Assembly: GCA_048265185.1 (NCBI GenBank)
Contig: JBLXBZ010000002.1
Span: 682,001 to 746,000 of the forward strand
Direction: 5' to 3'
Source: JBLXBZ01 sp048265185
GTDB lineage: Bacteria > Pseudomonadota > Alphaproteobacteria > Rhizobiales > Stappiaceae
DNA: 64,000 bases
This document shows, in pieces, positions 60,832-64,000 of this stretch. A program made the translations under genes and the position numbers. Numbering within the stretch: position 1 is the first letter of the stretch; every line of letters starts with the position of its first letter. The notes below the pieces were generated by a model. It saw only the letters and a program-made list of their open reading frames with translations. It made no database searches and was not told where the DNA came from.

Positions 60832-61803
60832 ATGTTCAAGTTCTTGATAGTCGTGATGGCGGTTCTTGCGACGCCAGCGTTGGCGAACGGGGCGCCGCCG
60901 CCTTTCTCGCTGGAAAAAGAAGCGGATCATGCGCTGACGGGGAAAATATGGTCTGTGCGAGAGCGGCAATTCATCTCCCCTGAAGCGTTGGCCGCGGCGC
61001 TGGGAGAGGCCCAATATGCGCTGCTTGGCGAAAAGCACACGAACCCTGATCATCATGCCTTGCAGGCTTGGGCTGTGGAGCAGGTTCTTGCGTCGGATCG
61101 ACGCGTGCGCGTCGTTCTGGAAATGGTCCCACAAGGGTTTCAAGAAAAAATTGACGCTTATCTGGCGCAGGTTGGCTCCAATGCGGCGGGGTTTGGCGCG
61201 GCGGTGGAATGGGAGGCGCGGGGCTGGCCATCCTACGCGATGTATCAGCCGATCATGGAAGCGGCTTTTGCGCGTGAGGCGCCGCTTGTCGCCGGTGACG
61301 TATCCGTTGAGAAAAGGAAGCGCGTGGGCGCTGGCGGCTTGGATGATCTGGGGGATAAGGAAAGCGAGCGATTGAACCTCAAGGCTGGTTTGAGCCCTCA
61401 AGACGCCGCCGTAGTGGAGGATCTGCTGTTTGAAAGCCACTGCGCGCTTGTTCCGCGACAGGCGCTTCAGCCGATGAGGGACGTTCAGTTGTTGCGCGAC
61501 GCCTCGTTGGCGGAGGCCATGTTGAGCGGCGGCGGCGACGAGAGAGCGGTTTTGATCGCAGGCGCTGGGCATGTGCGCGGCGATTTCGCCGTGCCGATGT
61601 ATTTGCGCGCCCGTGCGCCTGAAGCGAGTATCGCAATTGTGGCGTTTGTCGAAGCTAGAGCTGAGAAAATGAACCCGGAGGATTATATTCCCGCATCTTC
61701 AAAGCCGCGCGCCGTTTATGATTATATGTGGTTTACGCCTGCTGTTATTGAAGCTGATCCATGTATTGATCTAAAGAAACGCTTTGGCGCGAAAGCTAAA
61801 TAG
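60832..61803 (+). CDS. ChaN-like haem-binding/iron-regulated exported protein
   Basis: A 323-residue protein with a signal peptide (residues 1-19, MFKFLIVVMAVLATPALANG) and no lipobox Cys. The ChaN/PF04187 core is visible: YALLGEKHTNPDHH near residues 62-75, VVLEMVPQGFQ near 94-104, and LIAGAGHVRGDFAVPMYL near 240-257, with conserved His in the first and third. Campylobacter ChaN binds haem and is iron-regulated; by analogy this may handle haem or iron in the periplasm. Its stop abuts the stop of the convergent antiporter gene with no base between. Confidence 0.82.
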   Translation: MFKFLIVVMAVLATPALANGAPPPFSLEKEADHALTGKIWSVRERQFISPEALAAALGEAQYALLGEKHTNPDHHALQAWAVEQVLASDRRVRVVLEMVPQGFQEKIDAYLAQVGSNAAGFGAAVEWEARGWPSYAMYQPIMEAAFAREAPLVAGDVSVEKRKRVGAGGLDDLGDKESERLNLKAGLSPQDAAVVEDLLFESHCALVPRQALQPMRDVQLLRDASLAEAMLSGGGDERAVLIAGAGHVRGDFAVPMYLRARAPEASIAIVAFVEARAEKMNPEDYIPASSKPRAVYDYMWFTPAVIEADPCIDLKKRFGAKAK

Positions 61804-63744
61804 TCAGGCCTGGCCGCGTTCGGGGGCGCTGTTCTTTTCTTGATCGTTTTCGGCTGAGTTCACCGTCTTGTCCGAGAGCTCATTTGATGTTCCATCCGCC
61901 TTTCCATTAGCCGTTTCTGGCGCGGATTTTTTGCGCGTCAGGCGGTTTTGCAGATAGCGGTAAGAGATTTTAGACAATGCGTTGATGTCTTTTCGAGAAA
62001 AGAAAAAGGGCAGATTCGGCTCCTGTTTTTCGATATGCTCAATGGCGAGGCCGACCTGTAGAATGTTGTGGCTCTCATCAATGGTGCGCACGACGAAATC
62101 CATCTCGCCATAGGACACCCGGTCGGCGGGTTCTATATCCTCTCCGAGACGCTCTTTCATATATGCGCCGATTGTTTGCGAGGATTCTCGTCCTGCGCGC
62201 TTGACCCCGTAAATGGCTTCCAGATCTGATAGCTTCGTTTGCGGGTCAAGGAGAAAGTCGCCGAATAGAGTGGGGTCATGAGCGCCCTCCGCCGGGCCGG
62301 CGAATAGAGCGTCAAGCACGGGGACTTGCCGTGAGGGAGTGAGGATATAAACGTGGTCGTCGGCTTGAAGCCTGCCGGCCGCTTGAGGTCGTAGAGAGAG
62401 GCCGCCGCGCAGAATGAGGGACGGTCTGCTCCAGCGCGGCACGCGGTCTCCGCGTGCGACCCGGCTTTTCGGATGGACGCGGTAAGCCACCAGTTCATAT
62501 CCAATGCCGCCGGGCAATTCTAGCTCAACACGTTCTACCGGTCCGTGCTTTGCGGGGACGGTGAGTTTCAACCAGTTAGCGACCGGCCGCAGGGTCCATC
62601 CCTGCAAAACCAGTGAAACAAGCACAATCAGGAAAACGGTGTTGAAGATCGCCTGACCATTTTCCAGCCCGCTGACTAGGGGCAGAATCGCGAGCAAAAT
62701 GGAGACGGCGCCGCGCAGGCCCACCCAGGAAATGAACGCGGTCTCCGCTCGGCTGAAGTCGAAGGGCAGCAGACACAGCCATACGGCGAAAGGTCGCGCG
62801 AGGAAAATCAGGATGGCGGCGAGGGCCAGACTGGAGAGCGCCACATGGCCGAACTGCGAGGGAGCGGCCAGTAAGCCCAAGGTCAGGAACATGCCAATTT
62901 GACTGAGCCAGGTTAAACCAGCCTGAAACCGCTTTAAGACGGGTTGTTGGCGGATGTGCACATTGCCGCATAAAATTCCCGCTACATAGACGGCGAGGAA
63001 GCCGCTGCCGCCGAGTATGGAGGTGGCGGCGAAAAGGGTGAGCGCCAGTGATAGCACCAAAATTGGATAGAGGGCGCTCTCCAGTTGAATGCGATTGACG
63101 ATCTGCACAATGGTGTAGCCGCCGGCCAGCCCCATGATCAGGCCCACGCTCATCTGGGTGGAGAAGGAAATGAGCAACGAGAGCGCGTCGGGAATTTGGC
63201 TGCCGGCGACGGCTGCGAGGCTCACGAGGGTCATCGCCAGAAAAATCGCCATGGGATCGTTGGAGCCGGATTCGACCTCCAATGTCGCCGAGACCATTTC
63301 GCGAAGATTAACGCCTCCGACCCGCAAAAGGAAAAACACCGCCGCCGCGTCGGTGGAGCCGACGATAGCGCCCAGAAGAAGACTTTCCAGCCAGTTCCAG
63401 CCATTTATGTAATGGGCGGCCGCGCCGACCAGACCTGCCGTTAGCGCGACGCCGAATGTCGCCAGAACAAGAGCGGGCCCCGCCGCCAGCCGCAGGGTCG
63501 AGAGACGGGTGCGAAAACCGGAGTCGAACAGGATGATCGCCAATGCGACTGAGCCTATGAAATAGGCCGTCGAAGCGTCTTCGAATTCAATACCACCCAG
63601 ACCATCTTCGCCAGCAGCCAGGCCGACCAGGAGAAATACAAGAAGAAGAGGAGCGCCAATACGAAAACTGACAAGACTTGTGAATACCGACAGAGCCACA
63701 AGCCCGGCCGCGATTAGAATCACCAGATTCATTATCTCGAGCAT
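61804..63744 (-). CDS. K+/H+ antiporter of the CvrA/NhaP2 type
   Basis: A 646-residue CPA1-family exchanger. About 12-13 transmembrane helices (residues 1-390) contain the FDSGFRTRL and GSTDAAAVFFLLRVGGVNLR segments with the conserved Asp residues for ion exchange. A soluble TrkA_C-like ligand domain follows (about 410-500), then a CorC_HlyC-type domain (about 515-585) and a charged tail. NhaP2/CvrA proteins export K+ in exchange for H+ and support growth at low osmolarity. GGA lies nine bases before ATG 63744; ATG 63732 is an alternative. Confidence 0.9.
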   Translation of the reverse strand: MLEIMNLVILIAAGLVALSVFTSLVSFRIGAPLLLVFLLVGLAAGEDGLGGIEFEDASTAYFIGSVALAIILFDSGFRTRLSTLRLAAGPALVLATFGVALTAGLVGAAAHYINGWNWLESLLLGAIVGSTDAAAVFFLLRVGGVNLREMVSATLEVESGSNDPMAIFLAMTLVSLAAVAGSQIPDALSLLISFSTQMSVGLIMGLAGGYTIVQIVNRIQLESALYPILVLSLALTLFAATSILGGSGFLAVYVAGILCGNVHIRQQPVLKRFQAGLTWLSQIGMFLTLGLLAAPSQFGHVALSSLALAAILIFLARPFAVWLCLLPFDFSRAETAFISWVGLRGAVSILLAILPLVSGLENGQAIFNTVFLIVLVSLVLQGWTLRPVANWLKLTVPAKHGPVERVELELPGGIGYELVAYRVHPKSRVARGDRVPRWSRPSLILRGGLSLRPQAAGRLQADDHVYILTPSRQVPVLDALFAGPAEGAHDPTLFGDFLLDPQTKLSDLEAIYGVKRAGRESSQTIGAYMKERLGEDIEPADRVSYGEMDFVVRTIDESHNILQVGLAIEHIEKQEPNLPFFFSRKDINALSKISYRYLQNRLTRKKSAPETANGKADGTSNELSDKTVNSAENDQEKNSAPERGQA

Positions 63745-63958
63745 GATTGGACGTCCGCCGCTCCTGTTTTTTCGCCGCGCTTGAAAAAGGCCGCTAGCTT
63801 ATTGAGGGAGAGCGTTACTCTAGCATTCAAAAACTTCTCTAAGCTTAACAAATTGGAAAAATCGTCGCTTTTGGCGGAACCCAAAAGAGATTCCGCCAAA
63901 AAAATACTTCAAAATATGCACCGCCGATCAAGCGGCGTGCAAGCGAGGGGCCACGCCC

Positions 63959-64000
63959 ATGTTTGACGCTTCGTTCAAAAACAGGCGACCAAAGCGGTTT
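63959..64000 (+). CDS. Start of a further gene (3' end outside window)
   Basis: ATG 63959 follows GAGGGG (63945-63950) at ideal spacing and opens a frame (MFDASFKNRRPKRF) that runs out of the window. Fourteen codons are too few to name it; the basic composition could be a cytoplasmic N-terminus before a membrane helix. It is divergent from the antiporter gene. Confidence 0.4.
   Translation, partial: MFDASFKNRRPKRF

Noticed and set aside
60781..61572. 263-codon minus-strand frame opposite the ChaN-like gene
   Set aside because: Opposite a well-supported exported protein; low-complexity basic translation and no start signal.
63781..63966. 61-codon plus-strand frame at the right edge
   Set aside because: It opens with TTG without a ribosome-binding site, matches nothing I recognise, and ends inside a better-supported gene start at 63959.
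1..64000. tRNA, rRNA, CRISPR, prophage or insertion-sequence content
   Set aside because: I looked for transposase or integrase reading frames, regular spacer arrays and RNA genes, and found none that I could support.

Overview
The window looks like chromosome of an alphaproteobacterium of the Rhizobiales (Hyphomicrobiales) type. The main indications are a fused anthranilate synthase trpE(G) preceded by a trpL-type leader with tandem Trp codons, a rhizobial-type glycerol ABC operon (glpD-glpSTPQUV), and an unusually high density of importers: parts or all of six ABC systems in 64 kb. I see no rRNA, tRNA, CRISPR array, insertion sequence or phage gene.

Layout. 1-3264: the end of an oligosaccharide/oligopeptide ABC importer (binding protein C-terminus and two permeases), then a methyltransferase. 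3286-8882 (minus): a tight five-gene operon of four glycosyltransferases and a polysaccharide deacetylase-like protein. 9106-14658 (plus, divergent): an unusual ABC exporter, a cyclic-nucleotide-binding protein, an MBL-fold hydrolase and a membrane class III adenylate cyclase. I regard this as the best candidate for an undescribed system: cNMP-controlled export, perhaps of the neighbouring glycan. 14727-17461: an SDR dehydrogenase and ilvD. 17629-23209: a small secreted protein and a complete livKHMGF-type importer ending in a perfect 20-bp terminator. 23266-25621: trpE(G) with leader and attenuator.

25676-35710: an aspartoacylase-like hydrolase, argE, a LysR regulator, a complete Dpp-type importer and an N-formylglutamate amidohydrolase, together suggesting uptake and deacylation of N-acyl amino acids or peptides. 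35712-43081: a Mak-type ROK kinase that has lost its zinc ligands, a second Dpp/Yej-type importer (fused ATPase, two permeases, binding protein), and an MltB-type lytic transglycosylase set inside it. 43582-45437: an unrecognised membrane protein with a perfect 21-bp inverted repeat in its 3' end, and a pirin.

45690-49233: an operon for phosphonate breakdown (phosphonate monoester hydrolase, FAD-dependent aminophosphonate oxidase, phosphonoacetaldehyde hydrolase) behind a plausible Pho box. Convergent to it, 49486-57183 holds the glycerol importer and glycerol-3-phosphate dehydrogenase. Its two ATPases have complementary motif losses, and four CGAA repeats at exact 11-bp spacing lie upstream. 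57466-64000: a LysR regulator divergent from mmsA, a hexapeptide acetyltransferase of a phosphonate-associated family, a ChaN-like protein, a K+/H+ antiporter and the first codons of a further gene.

All function calls come from reading the translated sequences and remembered family features; no database search was run.
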